A DNA stretch of 64,000 nt from Symbiodinium microadriaticum (GCA_001939145.1 LSRX01001557.1:48469-112468), one strand, 5' to 3'; shown: positions 24,014-34,460, numbered from the stretch's first letter. The notes: generated by a model not told the origin, from the letters alone. Translations and numbers: made by a program.

Positions 24014-27000
24014 TCACCACCTACTACTACTACTGCGACGACGACTACTACTACCACCACCTACCACCTACCACTACTGCCGCTGCTACTGCTTTTGCTG
24101 CAGGTGCTGCTGCTGCTGCTACAACGTGGGCGGCGCAAAGCCGCCCTTCGTTTAAATGCTGGTATTAAGCTTGCTCGTTTTAGTAATGTGAACAGCGGAT
24201 GAGACTTAGACGAAAGGAGACGGCGATTGGGGTTGGACAAGAAACGTCGAGTCATGCTGCACGTGCCGAGGGGTCGAATGATTGTTTATAGACTACGGGC
24301 TTGCTTTGGTGGGACATGCCACACGGCTTTTCTGGGACTAGGAAATGCGTTTTTCATGCTTGATTTCGTGAGGGTTTTGCAGAGGAGTCACGAAATAAAG
24401 CCCCAACCGAAGGAGTAAGATCATGATATGTTTTCAGTGTGCTTTCAACTCAACACCGGTCTCAGCGTTACACTGTATTCAGGCATGTACTGAATCAGAG
24501 TCAGTACTTAATGAATTGCAATGTGTTGCTGCCGGTGCCTCTACTGAGCTTAAGTCGGCCAGATAAGCTTGCTTCTGTTGGTGGACCAGTCGAATAAAAG
24601 CTCAAAAAGTGTTCGTCGCAGTTGGTTGGGCAACTATGCCCGTAGAGCAAAGGAAAATGTCAGAAACACGTCCGAGCGTTTGGCTTCGTATGTAACTTGT
24701 TTCCTGACCTCCTTGGACTTGGTGACTTTGCTGTCGACCTTTTTGGACTCGACCTGGAATGTCTGAGAATTCCGTGTTTTGGCAGGATCAAGCTTTTACT
24801 CGAAAAAACAATCAAACGAAAGCAGACGCTCTGACTTGTTCGGGACTTTTCCTGACCATTTTCTGAGATGGAGTTGTTTCTGTGTTTTGTCCGAGGATTC
24901 AGAGAACAAGCTGGGAAGCGGTCAGCCTAATACTATGCCTGCTATTGTAACAACATGATTATTGTTGGTGGTCCTTGCTAGCAGCTGCTAGCATCGTGGC
25001 TGGCCTTCGTTGAGATCGTGACCACTGATGCAAATTTGTATTTTGCAGTATGTGTTCCTTCAAATGCCCTTGAACACTTCCTACATGTACACTGAGTCAA
25101 CATGCTATCCTTTGTTCGCTGCGCTCATGTTTTACCTCCTCTTGAGGTGAAAATGCTTCAGACTTCAATCTGCATTTTCGGCTTGGACTTGCAGCTTTGG
25201 GTTATAAGTTTCTCGCGAGACAGCGCGTCTACCTGCTGGTGGGAAGGCCTGGCCAACGTGACAGACAGGTTTCTGATGATTTCAGGTTGGGAAGTGCAGT
25301 AAAAGCACTAGCAAAAGTCGGCCGCAAAAGGCCGGAAGGCGAAGTGTGGGTCGGGCTATCACGGACGTTGGGAGGAGAGTAGCACCTACTTGAAGACAGT
25401 GGATCGCTTAGAGGCTTAGGATGCCGAGCTGATGAGGTTTTACTACTTCACCAGCGCGAACCAATGGACAGAGTGGAGATGTTCTTCCGCACCGATATAT
25501 ATATATATATATATATGTGTGTATATATATATACACATACAGATACTGTTGTCCTCATCACTTGAGATTTGCCAGTGGTGGCATGGGGAACCGGCAGACA
25601 AGATATTTTGCCGGGGCAGGTTGTTGCAGGAAGAGGGCGGTGACTGAGCAAGCTTTCTGTCACGTGAACTAGCTTGACTAATACTTATGAACTTGTGCAA
25701 CTGCTGCGAAGTATTCATACTTCTTACTTAGCTAAGCTGGTACATGTTCAGGATTGTTCAGGAATCTCTCACCTGGCTTCCAAGGTGGCTTCGGGATGCC
25801 AAGACCGGGTGTGATGTTTGCTCCTCCGATAGGTCCTCAGATGATGCCACGAGCTGGAGACTCGTTTGAATTCCTCAGGCAATGGAGCATCGAATACTTC
25901 TTTCGTGGTAAAACAGAGCACCGGATACGGTTTTTGAGTGCGATAAGAGAGTTTGTTTAGTGGTATAATGCATGTTCTTGGTCGTCAAACCCTGAGTGCT
26001 CTTCTAAAACAATATGTTTTGATTGTAGTCAGACCCCAAGAGATAAACATTGCATTTGTATGTTGGCTCTAAGGGCGCTTTGACATAGAGCATGGGATAT
26101 GGTGATTGAGTAGTAAATCAGAGCATGGAATGCGGCTTTGAAGTGGCGATCGTGGCAAAACATGGCATCGGAATGCATCAGATACGGTTGTTGCGAGGTA
26201 CAATAATGACCTTCTCAGCCCATTGGCTTTCCTGTGTCTGGCTGTGGACAAAGACCCTCCACCTTGGGTCCGCGTGCCGAAGGAACATTTCTGATTCTTG
26301 CTGTTGTCCAAGGCTATGCTGGCTGTGGCGGCGGCTGCGGTGGCTGCTGTGGCGGCGGCTGTGGCTTCGGAGNGGTTTTTTCTTTTGGACAAGGGTTTTT
26401 TTTTCTATGCTCCTGGGCTAAGGGGCCTCTAAGGTTTTCTTGGGAGGAAAGGGCTGTTCCGGGGCTTCTCCGATGTTTCCTCCGCCGCTTGGTCTGCTGG
26501 GCGGGCTGGGCCCAGCCCAAAATGGAATGCGGGGCCCGCCTCCGACACTCAGCTTAACTCGACTCTGCTTAGAACAAAGGGATGATAAGGAGATGCTTCT
26601 CGGTGCATCTGAAGTGGCTGAGGATGGCCTTAGGGCATGGTCGTGGGCAAGGCCTTACTGGCCAACCCTCAGGACCGCAGTTTAAAGGACCTGCAGTTGC
26701 CGGGTCGCATGAGTTTGCCTCGATAGCCACGCACAACGCCGCAAATCGTCAGTCGAGGTTAGTACTCAACGCCCTGTGGATTTTGTCTTGGTGGCAGTGC
26801 GTCGGTGCCTTAAGGTTACAGCAGCAACTTTGGCATCCATGCCGCCGCCCATGCAGAAGCAGCTTCTTGGAGAGAGCCCTGGCCACTGCCTATGAAAGTG
26901 TCAGGAGCTCTCATTCAACAGACGGCTAATTAAAGTGTCGGAGCGTTTGTAAGTGGAACATGTTGCACATGGAAACAGACTCTCTTGATTCCTTCCTGTT

Positions 27001-27313
27001 GAGGAAGCTTTATGCTGAGATTGCGCGGATGAACGGTGTCCACGCGGGAAAGATTACTGGAATGATGCTCGAGCTTCTTGCATGCACTCTTGCAACCTGC
27101 ATTGCATGCTGTTTGACAGCGGCCGCACAGACTTTGGATTCAGAAGCATGTCCGCCGACAGACACTTTCGATTGCGCTATTGGCAAGATGTCAGATTCGT
27201 GTTGGCATCGCCGGTCCCGCAGGATGGACAACAGCGACATTCTTGCTTTTCTTGAGTCGCCTGAGCGCCTGCAGTCCAAAGTTTCAGAGGCTTTGGACAT
27301 GCTGACGCGGTAA
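18553..27313 (+). CDS. PABPC: Poly(A)-binding protein, cytoplasmic type (four RRMs plus MLLE), many introns
   Basis: The protein binds mRNA poly(A) tails and links them to translation initiation and deadenylation factors. The canonical PABPC order is visible exon by exon: RRM1 (18553-19155), RRM2 (19233-20010), RRM3 (20226-21700), RRM4 (21996-22235), a Gly/Pro/Met-rich linker (25774-26690) and the MLLE domain (26818-27313). The ATG at 18553 precedes QLASLYVG, the usual start of RRM1, and TAA at 27311-27313 ends the MLLE helix. Several introns can be placed to the base by keeping the protein in frame, and they start GC and end AG, a dinoflagellate trait. The RRM4-linker intron region (22.3-25.7 kb) is largest and holds a triplet repeat. 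A few exons, including the ends of RRM3 and RRM4, were not found. No stop interrupts the exons I could place, so the gene may be functional. Confidence 0.85.
19233..20010 (+). CDS. PABP exons 6-9: RRM2
   Basis: Exon 6 (19233-19286) encodes [14 protein letters not shown] (RNP2). Exon 7 (19363 to about 19420) encodes [16 protein letters not shown]. Exon 8 (about 19605-19671) encodes [12 protein letters not shown] (RNP1). Exon 9 (19933 to about 20010) encodes [15 protein letters not shown]. The order and spacing match RRM2 of animal and plant PABPC. The end of exon 9 is uncertain. Confidence 0.85.
20226..21700 (+). CDS. PABP exons for RRM3 and the following linker helix
   Basis: The exon near 20226-20285 encodes [16 protein letters not shown]. 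The exon at 20491-20572 encodes [16 protein letters not shown] (RNP1). The exon near 21642-21700 encodes [16 protein letters not shown], the charged helix between RRM3 and RRM4. The middle of RRM3 (after RNP2) and its last strand were not located, so either these exons are very short or they have diverged. Confidence 0.75.
21018..21034. repeat. GT dinucleotide microsatellite
   Basis: A short run of alternating GT in a PABP intron. Confidence 0.9.
21996..22235 (+). CDS. PABP exons for RRM4
   Basis: The exon at 21996-22073 encodes [16 protein letters not shown] and [11 protein letters not shown] (RNP2 and helix 1). The exon at about 22176-22235 encodes [18 protein letters not shown] (RNP1). 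A later exon near 23246-23290 encodes [15 protein letters not shown], which fits the basic stretch after RRM4. A possible 15-base micro-exon precedes it at about 23194-23208. The last strand of RRM4 was not found. Confidence 0.75.
23785..24125. repeat. CTA/ACT triplet microsatellite in a PABP intron
   Basis: CTG-rich triplets lead into a long ACT tract (about 23865-23940), then ACTGCT and ACC variants. Frames on both strands read as Leu, Tyr, Thr, Ser or Val homopolymers and are not genes. It is the same motif as the tract at 13.8-14.1 kb. Confidence 0.95.
25496..25545. repeat. TA-rich microsatellite, self-complementary
   Basis: A TA run followed by GTGTG, a second TA run and ACACATACA can fold on itself. 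It lies in the large PABP intron region, upstream of the linker exons. Confidence 0.9.
25774..26690 (+). CDS. PABP exons for the Gly/Pro/Met-rich linker
   Basis: The exon at 25774-25856 encodes [12 protein letters not shown] then [14 protein letters not shown] Gly/Cys-rich block lies near 26305-26372 and runs into an ambiguous base (n) at 26373. The exon near 26473-26542 encodes [19 protein letters not shown]. The exon near 26635-26690 encodes [19 protein letters not shown]. This composition is typical of the disordered region between RRM4 and MLLE in PABPC. Exon limits are approximate, and whether the Gly/Cys block is read in this frame is uncertain. Confidence 0.6.
26818..27313 (+). CDS. 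PABP exons for the MLLE (PABC) domain and stop
   Basis: The exon at about 26818-26879 encodes [18 protein letters not shown]. The exon from about 27004 to 27071 encodes [19 protein letters not shown] and MMLE, with the KITGM(M/L)LE signature that binds PAM2 peptides. The exon at 27223-27313 encodes [16 protein letters not shown], the closing helix and the stop. The intron between the last two has GC...AG ends. This is the strongest single identification in the gene. Confidence 0.9.
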
Positions 27314-27450
27314 AGAATGCAGAGCAAGTGCAACTACATGCGCGACCGACATGCTCGAAAAACGCATTGAGAGATTGTGTGTGTTGCTTGGACACTTTGC
27401 GACCTCTCCTGCATCCGCCTTGTAACATACATTCGTGCGGTTGATGTCCA

Positions 27451-27516
27451 GGCTGCAGAACGGCATGGTTCGCACGAATTGTGTGGACTGCTTGGACCGT
27501 ACCAACGTGCAGCACT
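27451..27516 (+). pseudogene. Orphan exon with the SAC phosphoinositide-phosphatase P-loop
   Basis: The block encodes NGMVRTNCVDCLDRTNVQ, containing the CX5R catalytic loop of SAC-domain phosphoinositide phosphatases (Sac1, Fig4 and synaptojanin type). It follows an AG and starts only 138 bases after the PABP stop codon, far too close for the few hundred N-terminal residues of a SAC domain. I found no matching exons before or after it: 27880-28350 holds two exon-like stretches without SAC motifs. It is probably a displaced or remnant exon. A PABP-SAC read-through transcript is a less likely alternative. The motif identity is firm; the gene status is not. Confidence 0.6.
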
Positions 27517-28547
27517 TAAGTTGCCATCCCTGTGCATGTCATGTCGGACGTCACCTCATCTTCCAAGTATTTGTGCTTTTGTGCATCGCTCTCAATGAAC
27601 TGTTGAGTTTTGGCCTGTGGCAACAACTAACGTCGGTAGACACGTCACTACTATACAGGCCTTGCAGATCGGAAGACTGGATATTCCCGTGGCTGTGGAT
27701 GTTTAAAGGCAATACCCACGGCTTACCGTGCTGGGTCAGATATGTGACGTACCTCCTTCCGGCCTTTTGCCATCTTTTGCCTGGCCTCTGCTTCCAGCAT
27801 GGCATGGAAGAGACCAGCTTATTTTCTAGGTGGAGGGACAGCTACACATTGCCTGCCTGAAACGAAACCAGCGGCGTAAGAATGTTTCGGAAATGGAGGG
27901 GGTGTCGAATCTATTTTTCGGGGCGGCGCCCGCAGGCGGGCAGCGAAGGGTAGCAGCCCGGCTAAACCATACAATGATAGACTTTTGTGATGATTACCTG
28001 AGCCTAGCCTCCAAACGAGGTCCTGCACGGCCCAAAGGAAAAACGCAGGTCCGACGATGCAGGGTCGGCGGCACTGCCGTCCGCCCTGTTGACCTCGTGT
28101 TACCATTAAGGCATGCTAAAGCAAAACCTGCAAGCCTGCGACTTCTGATTGCTTAAAGGAGCGTTTGAGGCAGGCGAGGGCCTTCTGTCTGGACCGTATC
28201 GAACCAGAACCCGCCTCGTTCGATCCGAATTGCGCAGCAACCATGTGAGGGAGTTGGCTGAGGCAGAGGTGGCAGGCTACTGGTGGAGATACTGCGGCAA
28301 AAAGGGCCTGTGCTTGGACCGCCTCGATTACTTCAGCTACACTGAAGACTGAACAGTTGGGAAGGAATGCAGGGCTCGGCTGTGTTGGGAAGCCGTCCCC
28401 AAGAGCATTCGGACACCAAAACGGCATCAGTTGAATTCTTGTGTCAACCTATTGAACGACATGATATTGATGCGAAGTCTTCGTCTCACTTTGCCTGCAG
28501 CTTCCAATGTTACTGCGTACGAAGCAGATATTACAAAGTTTGTGCAT
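27517..28547. other. Unresolved stretch with exon-like scraps
   Basis: Open stretches at about 27880-28090 and 28210-28351 (GYWWRYCGKKGLCLDRLDY in the second) look protein-like but match no family I recognise. They may be later exons of the SAC-containing gene or of a separate gene cut by the copia-like element that follows. Confidence 0.3.
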
Positions 28548-28716
28548 GCCTTTCCGTTTTCCGTGTGAGCATGGACCTGTCATGCATGGACATTTGTCCC
28601 TTTCGGCCGTGGACCCTCTTGAGATTCTTGAGCTTCTGGCACTTTTGCGTTGCAACGAAAACATGTTGCGCGCTTGTGACACTCACGTCTCTAAGCTCAG
28701 CTGGTGTCTCGTCAAA
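28548..28716 (+). repeat. Left LTR remnant of element 3
   Basis: Shares CTGTCATGCATGGAC, then TTCGGCC, then TGGACCCTCTTGAG and further blocks with 34302-34460 in the same order and orientation. The outer LTR limits and the target duplication were not resolved. Confidence 0.7.
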
Positions 28717-29699
28717 CTAGCTGCGGAGCCGGCACTGGAGCGACCGAGCGATACCAAGATGCATGCTCGAGGACCACGAGTCGGCGTCGCAACTGACTCG
28801 TCCAGGGACCAATGCCGCGAGATTTTCTAGAGGTGCTCTTCTTGTGACAGCCCCCTCGCCTTATGAAGCTGAGAGGTTTGCGGCGACGTTGTACTACCAT
28901 GTGAATCAAAGCAGCCTACTGTGAGACAGGCATCCCATGGCCAAGGAGATTTGGAACTATGTTCCGGCAGCCGGGCTACAGCACTGAGGCGTCCGAGCAG
29001 CCCGGTTCATCACGCGAGCTAGTGGAGGCGACGATCCGCGGCTACCTGACAAAAACGGTTACGTCCACGCCGAGGCCTTGTAAAGGGCTTTACGAATAGG
29101 CCCGATAGACGAAGTGCGCAGGCGCTCTCCGGGACAGTGGTTCAGCTGCTCACTCTCGGCCGGGTACTTTCTCTTTTGGTACAGCTTGAGGCCTTGGAGG
29201 ATGCAGTCGACACCGCACTCGCAGTTAATGTGGTCCAATAAGGCATGTTAGAGCTCACCGCTGCGCCAAGGCACAGTGCGGGGACAGTCCAAATCTCGAC
29301 TTTCCTGGCCCACTTCGCGAAAGTCGTCATCCTTGACACGGACCTGTTTCTCGAGTCCCATCCTGCTGTTCCAGCTTGCTTTTGAGCTGGGAGTTCGTCC
29401 GGGCTCAAAGTCCAAGAGGTGGCCGGGACGCTTTGTATCAGTATTTTGATCTGATCGGCCTTTAAGCTTCACATGCATGGCCTGGTTTCACCCTGCTATT
29501 GACACCGGCTCATTCGCGGTTGGAGCGCCAGGTGCGGGCCGGGTCCTTGCAGATGCTAGCACACCAACTTTTGCCTAAAGCACGTGGTGTCAGGCAAAAG
29601 GCGGTTGTTGGAGCATGCCAGACTGGCAGATCAGCACCTCATCTTGCTTGGGGCTCGCCACAGCCTGGCATGAGGTGACATCGGTACCCCAAGTTCCGA

Positions 29700-30065
29700 G
29701 CACGGCCGCCTGTCGTGAACAAGGATGGCGTTCCGGCAAAGAGAAAGGCGGCAAAGGGCATCGTCCTCGCAAGGTGAATGTGACCCCATGCAAGGCAGCC
29801 AAGCACTTTGAGCGCACCGACCGCAACACCGAGGCCGACATCGACACCATTCAGAGGGACAGGCCGAGGATGAAGAGGGCGGCCCGAGGCGAATTCAGAG
29901 GAGGATGGTGAGCTCCAAAACCTTTCGCAAGTTCTCACGGTGACTGCCCGGAGGTTGGCGAGGCAGCCCAGCAGCCCCTTCGACGGCGCCAGTCAGGCAG
30001 GGGCGCCAAAGGACAAGCGCGCCGGCCATCCCAGGAGACCCTCCCAGGCTCCGTCAACTTAGTAT
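29700..30065 (+). pseudogene. Possible gag remnant of element 3
   Basis: A Lys/Arg-rich stretch (29720-29900) is followed in another frame by LSQVLTVTARRLARQ (about 29918-29962) and a Pro/Arg/Lys-rich tail. This resembles the basic C-terminal part of copia gag proteins. I see no complete zinc knuckle. The assignment rests mainly on position and composition. Confidence 0.3.
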
Positions 30066-30853
30066 GTACGAGTTCCTCCACAACAAGGCCCCAGGAATGG
30101 AAGAACATGACGTCATTGAGGTAACACAAGTATGCATGCATGCATGTTTGCAGTGCAGGTAGTGCATGGTGAGAGTGTGCAACATGCCCTCACTAGCGCA
30201 GTAGGTCGTGTCCGCTTCCACATCTACACAACACATGCATCCGCGCATACATGATATCCCATCACACATGTGTCTCGGCTGCAACGCGACTTGTTTTATC
30301 CCTTGGCGCCTTGGCTGCATTTCTGTGCCTTGCTGCATTAATCTTTTGCTCAGCTCCTTGACAGCATTTATGTGCCTCGGCACCTCGGCAACAACTTCAC
30401 TTTCCTCCGCAGTGAGTAACTGTGCGGCGACCCTTTCCGGAGGAAAAAAAACTTTTGGCGCTTTTTCACTTGCCTGCACCGCTTCCTTGCCTTGCACTGT
30501 TGCACTGCTGTGCTGTCCTTGCCTGTCCTTGACCCTGTCACTGCCTGCTGTTCCTTGTCTTGCCTGCTGCAGTCACTGCCCCCTTTTGCTTTCTTTTGAC
30601 ACTGCTGTCCTTGTCGCTGCTGTCTATGTCATCCCCTCGCCATGCAAGTCGGGGATTGCACCCTAGACTGATGTGGCAAAACACATAACCTTGTGGGTGT
30701 CCCTCATCGAACCTCTAACCCCACGATACCGCTGAAGCCATGGTATGCAACTGCACTGGTTGTGGAATCAGATGGCTATGGACTAGTCTGATTTGTCGCA
30801 GAAGGACACCTGACTCTGGATGCAAATGACTTGAAGTCCTGCCTCTGATCTTT

Positions 30854-31184
30854 GACGCGCTGCCTCTGCATGGGCCCCGTCGGGGGTCAGACTATGAACA
30901 TTCCAAATGCAGCAAAATGGACTGGGTCTTTGCAACTTTGATACCTCTCGATTCCTGATGTGCTGTCTCTGCACAGACCCCGTCGGTCATCAGGAAAATT
31001 TTTGGCTACAGTCGACAGTACAAGCCATGTGGCCAGTGATGCTGGTCCGGGTTGTGCCAGAGTGATCTAGTTGTTCGAGCTTTTGGTGCCTCTGGTTCAC
31101 GACGTGCTGCCTCATTGGGGCGGATAGTCGAACTCTTACTGTCTCTGTTGCATGACGCGCTGCCTCTGCACAGGCCCCGTCAAT
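30854..31184. repeat. Spaced minisatellite (GACGCGCTGCCTCTGCA...CCCCGTC)
   Basis: A unit of about 28 bases occurs at 30854-30883, 30957-30985 and 31154-31181, with a shortened copy at 31101-31120. The copies are separated by unrelated sequence of unequal length, so it is not a simple tandem array. Confidence 0.7.
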
Positions 31185-32169
31185 TATCAGTCTGCGCATT
31201 TGGATTGGACGAGGACGACTTTTGGCTGGAGTCGGCCATCCAAACTAGATGGCCAACCAACTTCACGCTGCGCTTCCCCCACTGGACTCCCGTGCATACT
31301 GGGTGAATACCAGCGTCAACAGACGTCACTCGGTGCTGCTGCGAAGACACTCTGATTCCGGGGACTCGGGGGAGCAATGATGTGAAGCTGACGAGGCTGG
31401 GGTTGAAGAAAAGCTGGAGCCGACTGAAGCGGAGTGGCGGCGAGTGAGGGATGCTGCCTTCCTTTGGATGTAGTAGAGCCCCCAAACGTACAGAGAGGGG
31501 AGGCCCTACTCCTTGCGTACTGTGACGTGATGTGTGTGCCGTCACAAACCAAACTTGTCTCGCCCTGGCCTCCTGGCTGATCGCCTAACTTTGGTGGCTG
31601 AAGCTCTGTGCTGCATGGAGGAGGAGCCAAGAAACGGTCATTTGGCAGTGTGCATCGACACTTTTTCCCAGCATGTCTTTCACGGCCTTGCACAGTTGCT
31701 GGACTGCGCTGATTGGAGTAATGCACACTCGGAAGCGACTTTTGCAGAGTTCTAAGGCAGACAGCAAGCCAGCACGGCATGCAGGTGTCACCCCGGCATG
31801 GCTCGTGAGCTGCGCGAGGTCTTTGCGCAATTTGACAGCAGCGCCCTGCCTAGCCTACCTACTCCCGATGCAAGACTTGTGGGAAGAGACGACTGTGAAA
31901 CACCGCGCGAAAGGTGATTCAACAAACCATATGCCGCGTTTTCGAGCTCGTCATTGCCTTGCTCGGACATCACCTTGGAGCCTTCTTGGAGATAGGTGGT
32001 TCGGGCACAAGACGACCCAGGCCGAACACAGCAGCGGCATCAACGGCACTTCGGGAAGGCAAAGACATCGACAACTTGGCTCTTCTTCATGGACCGGGAC
32101 GTCACGACCCAACGGAGGAGATCAGCTCGGAGGAGCGGACGACGCCGAAAGGCTGACTGGGACTGGCCA

Positions 32170-32735
32170 CCGAGCGCGCCGCAAAGACCTACCAGACAAC
32201 TTCTTCGAGACCGCCTCCTACCTTCGGACCGTCGACCTCCTCGAGATTATCGCTGTTGAGGCCAGGCCAGACCGTCTGCCGGAGCGCCTGAACGCATGCG
32301 AGCCCATCGCCCTCCCGTTCGGCTGGGACTTGTAACAAAAGAAGCAACAGGACATAGTCGGCGGGCTGGTTCAACGATTGCGACCTTGGGCCATCATTGT
32401 GGACTATCCCGGCATCTTCTACAGCGTTGCCAATGAAAACTTGAACTACCGCAACAAGCTGGACAAACTTCAACGACTATGCGACGTTGATCATTTCATG
32501 CGCAGTTTCACGACGACACTTGACTTTTCTGCAAACAATACGACGAGGCCTGGCACTTCTTTATCGGAAATCCGAGACACAGCAAACTATGGAGCCAACC
32601 CGAGATGGCTTCGCTTCTCTACCTGCCGGGAGTCACCACTACCACGGCAAATCGGGGTGCCTAGGCCCTAGACCACCGCAACGAGCCGATCAAGAAGGCG
32701 ACCTGGCTCATGTCCAAATACTCTTAACTACCCTG
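32170..32735 (+). pseudogene. Methyltransferase-like domain of element 3, catalytic motif lost
   Basis: The pieces, in three frames, are LPERLNACEPIALPFGWDL, then PWAIIVDYPGIFYS (where C5 enzymes have the PPC loop), then WHFFIGNPRHSKLWSQPEM (the ENP position, here GNP) and finally PIKKATWLMSKYS. The order and the ENP-K-x-TWL pattern are those of the C5-methyltransferase-like domain of elements 1 and 2. The Pro-Cys pair is replaced by Tyr-Pro-Gly and the Glu of ENP by Gly, so no activity is expected. The domain sits between gag and RT, as in the other two elements. Confidence 0.6.
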
Positions 32736-33049
32736 TCCTGCAAAAGGACTTCGGACGACGGCTTTCGCCCAACGACCTCCTCTAATACTGGCCGGGATGC
32801 GCTAGGATCCCAAGTGTTCCCACATGCTTTCGTGGACCAAATCCTGACGTCTATCGGAACCACGTCTTCGAGGAGATTGGGAAGAGCTTCGCGGGCACGA
32901 GTCGGGCGACCGTACGTCGTTGGCCCCTCGGCAACGAGACACTGGACCCTTTCCGGGTGGACGCTCCTTCGCAGCTACACTCAGACATCTCGCAAGCTTT
33001 GCAGTACAACGACAAGCCACATACAGTGGAGGTGGAGCATTTAGACGGA

Positions 33050-34290
33050 GTAAGGCAGCCCAAAGATGCCCAAAGGACGTTTGAGCAAGCCAGCTCAGTT
33101 CGCAGTGTTCTTACGGTACATCGCGGTAAGCTTCAGGGGACCAGCCGCAACTGCAGGACGATCCAGGTCCTTCCGTGCCAATCTGTCAGGGCTGCCCGCT
33201 GACGTGACATTTACGGGGCTCACCGACAAAGTCCCGATCAAAGGAGATCCGTGGCACGTTTGCATGTGAACCTCAGCGCTCAAGCCAACAGGATCTGAAC
33301 AGGCTCCTTTCTTTGTCATCAATGTATGCCCGGCTCAGAGGCACAAGAGTGTGTGTGCGCAAGCCAGAGATCTTGGCCACACAAACTACAACGACCTTCA
33401 ACATAAGGCAAGATCCCGCGCATTGCTGGTGAGTTGCTCACCGACGGCGGCTCATTGGGACAATCCGAGATGGACATTGGCCTGGCTGCTGAACCCGCCC
33501 GTTCCAAGGCAATCAACCATGTAGCCGACATGAACGTGGATCGAGGACCGTGGCGAGCCATCCTCAAGAAGCGCTTCTTTTGATCAAGTCCAACATCTAC
33601 TTTTTTTTCGTTGTACGGCTTAGCCAATGCGCCGCGGCTGTGGTATATTGACGTTATTTCCCGGCTCGTGCGCCCGGTACACCCAGCACGCCATCGTCGT
33701 CTATGTCGACGACTTCTTGCGGGTGTTTCGCACCGACTACGGCATCAACGAGGTGGACAAGGCTTTCTCTTGGGGAACATTCAGCCACTTCGAGCTCTTC
33801 AACGGCAAGGAGCTGCCGCTTCGCTTGAGCAACCGTGGGAGACACGTTCTGTCCGTTCTGTTTTATCTCCCAAACCGAGTTCATCCAAGAGCGGCAAGAT
33901 CCCAAAGAGTGCCGACCTTGAGCAGCCAATGTCTGCTGAACAGCAAGGTGAGCTCAGGTATGTGGCCGGCTGTTTGCAGTGGCTGTGCCGACAGTCCAGA
34001 CCGGAACTGTCCCCTTTCGTCTCCTTAAACAGCTTCAGCTTTCGAAGCCACCGCGGCAACGTGAAGTCGCGGCACTTTGCACTCGATTTTTTGCAAAGGG
34101 CACCTCTGAGCTTGGTTCTGTCTGACGTGCCGTTGAACCCTGCCGCGACTCTGGTTTCGAATAGTGATGCATCTTTCCTCAACTCACGTCACGACCTGAA
34201 GAGGGTTCCTACTGAGTCGAAGCGTGCGGACGGACCCACCAAGCTGTCAACCGATCTCCATGGACCAACAAAAAAAGCAGACCAGTGAGT
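33050..34290 (+). pseudogene. Copia-type reverse transcriptase and RNase H of element 3
   Basis: Recognisable copia signatures are LYGLANAPRLWY (33608-33645), AIVVYVDDFLRVF (RT motif C, 33686-33730), YVAGCLQWLCRQSRPELS (33958-34015), SDASF (about 34163) and ESKRADGPTKLS near the end (34215-34250), which is the end of copia RNase H. At least three frameshifts and an in-frame stop separate them. The protein closes at 34288. Confidence 0.8.
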
Positions 34291-34301
34291 GTTAAGTCTG
34301 C

Positions 34302-34460
34302 ACTTGTTTTCCAGTTGAGCATTGAGCTGTCATGCATGGACCTCTGCCTCCTTCGGCCTAAATGGACCCTCTTGAGTTTCGTGCACATTTGCCTTGGTGA
34401 ACACGTGTTGTGCGCTTTCGACTGACACGTCTTTCAGCTGAGCAAGTGTCTTATCAAGAG
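34302..34460 (+). repeat. Right LTR remnant of element 3
   Basis: This is the second copy of the 28548-28716 repeat. It starts just after the RNase H stop. The two copies differ by many substitutions and small gaps, so the insertion is old. Confidence 0.7.

Larger units (their letters stand above)
28548..34460 (+). mobile_element. Element 3: decayed Ty1/copia-like LTR retrotransposon with a methyltransferase-like domain
   Basis: Two direct repeats of about 160 bp (28548-28716 and 34302-34460) bracket a region whose plus strand encodes, in order, a possible gag remnant, a methyltransferase-like domain and copia-type RT and RNase H. The coding part ends at 34288, just before the right repeat, as expected if the repeats are LTR remnants. 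Every domain is frameshifted. A minisatellite-bearing stretch at 30.1-31.9 kb replaces or interrupts the protease/integrase part, which I could not find. Confidence 0.7.

Noticed and set aside
23651..24202. Leu/Thr/Ser-rich 120-180-codon frames
   Set aside because: Same reason: triplet microsatellite in a PABP intron.
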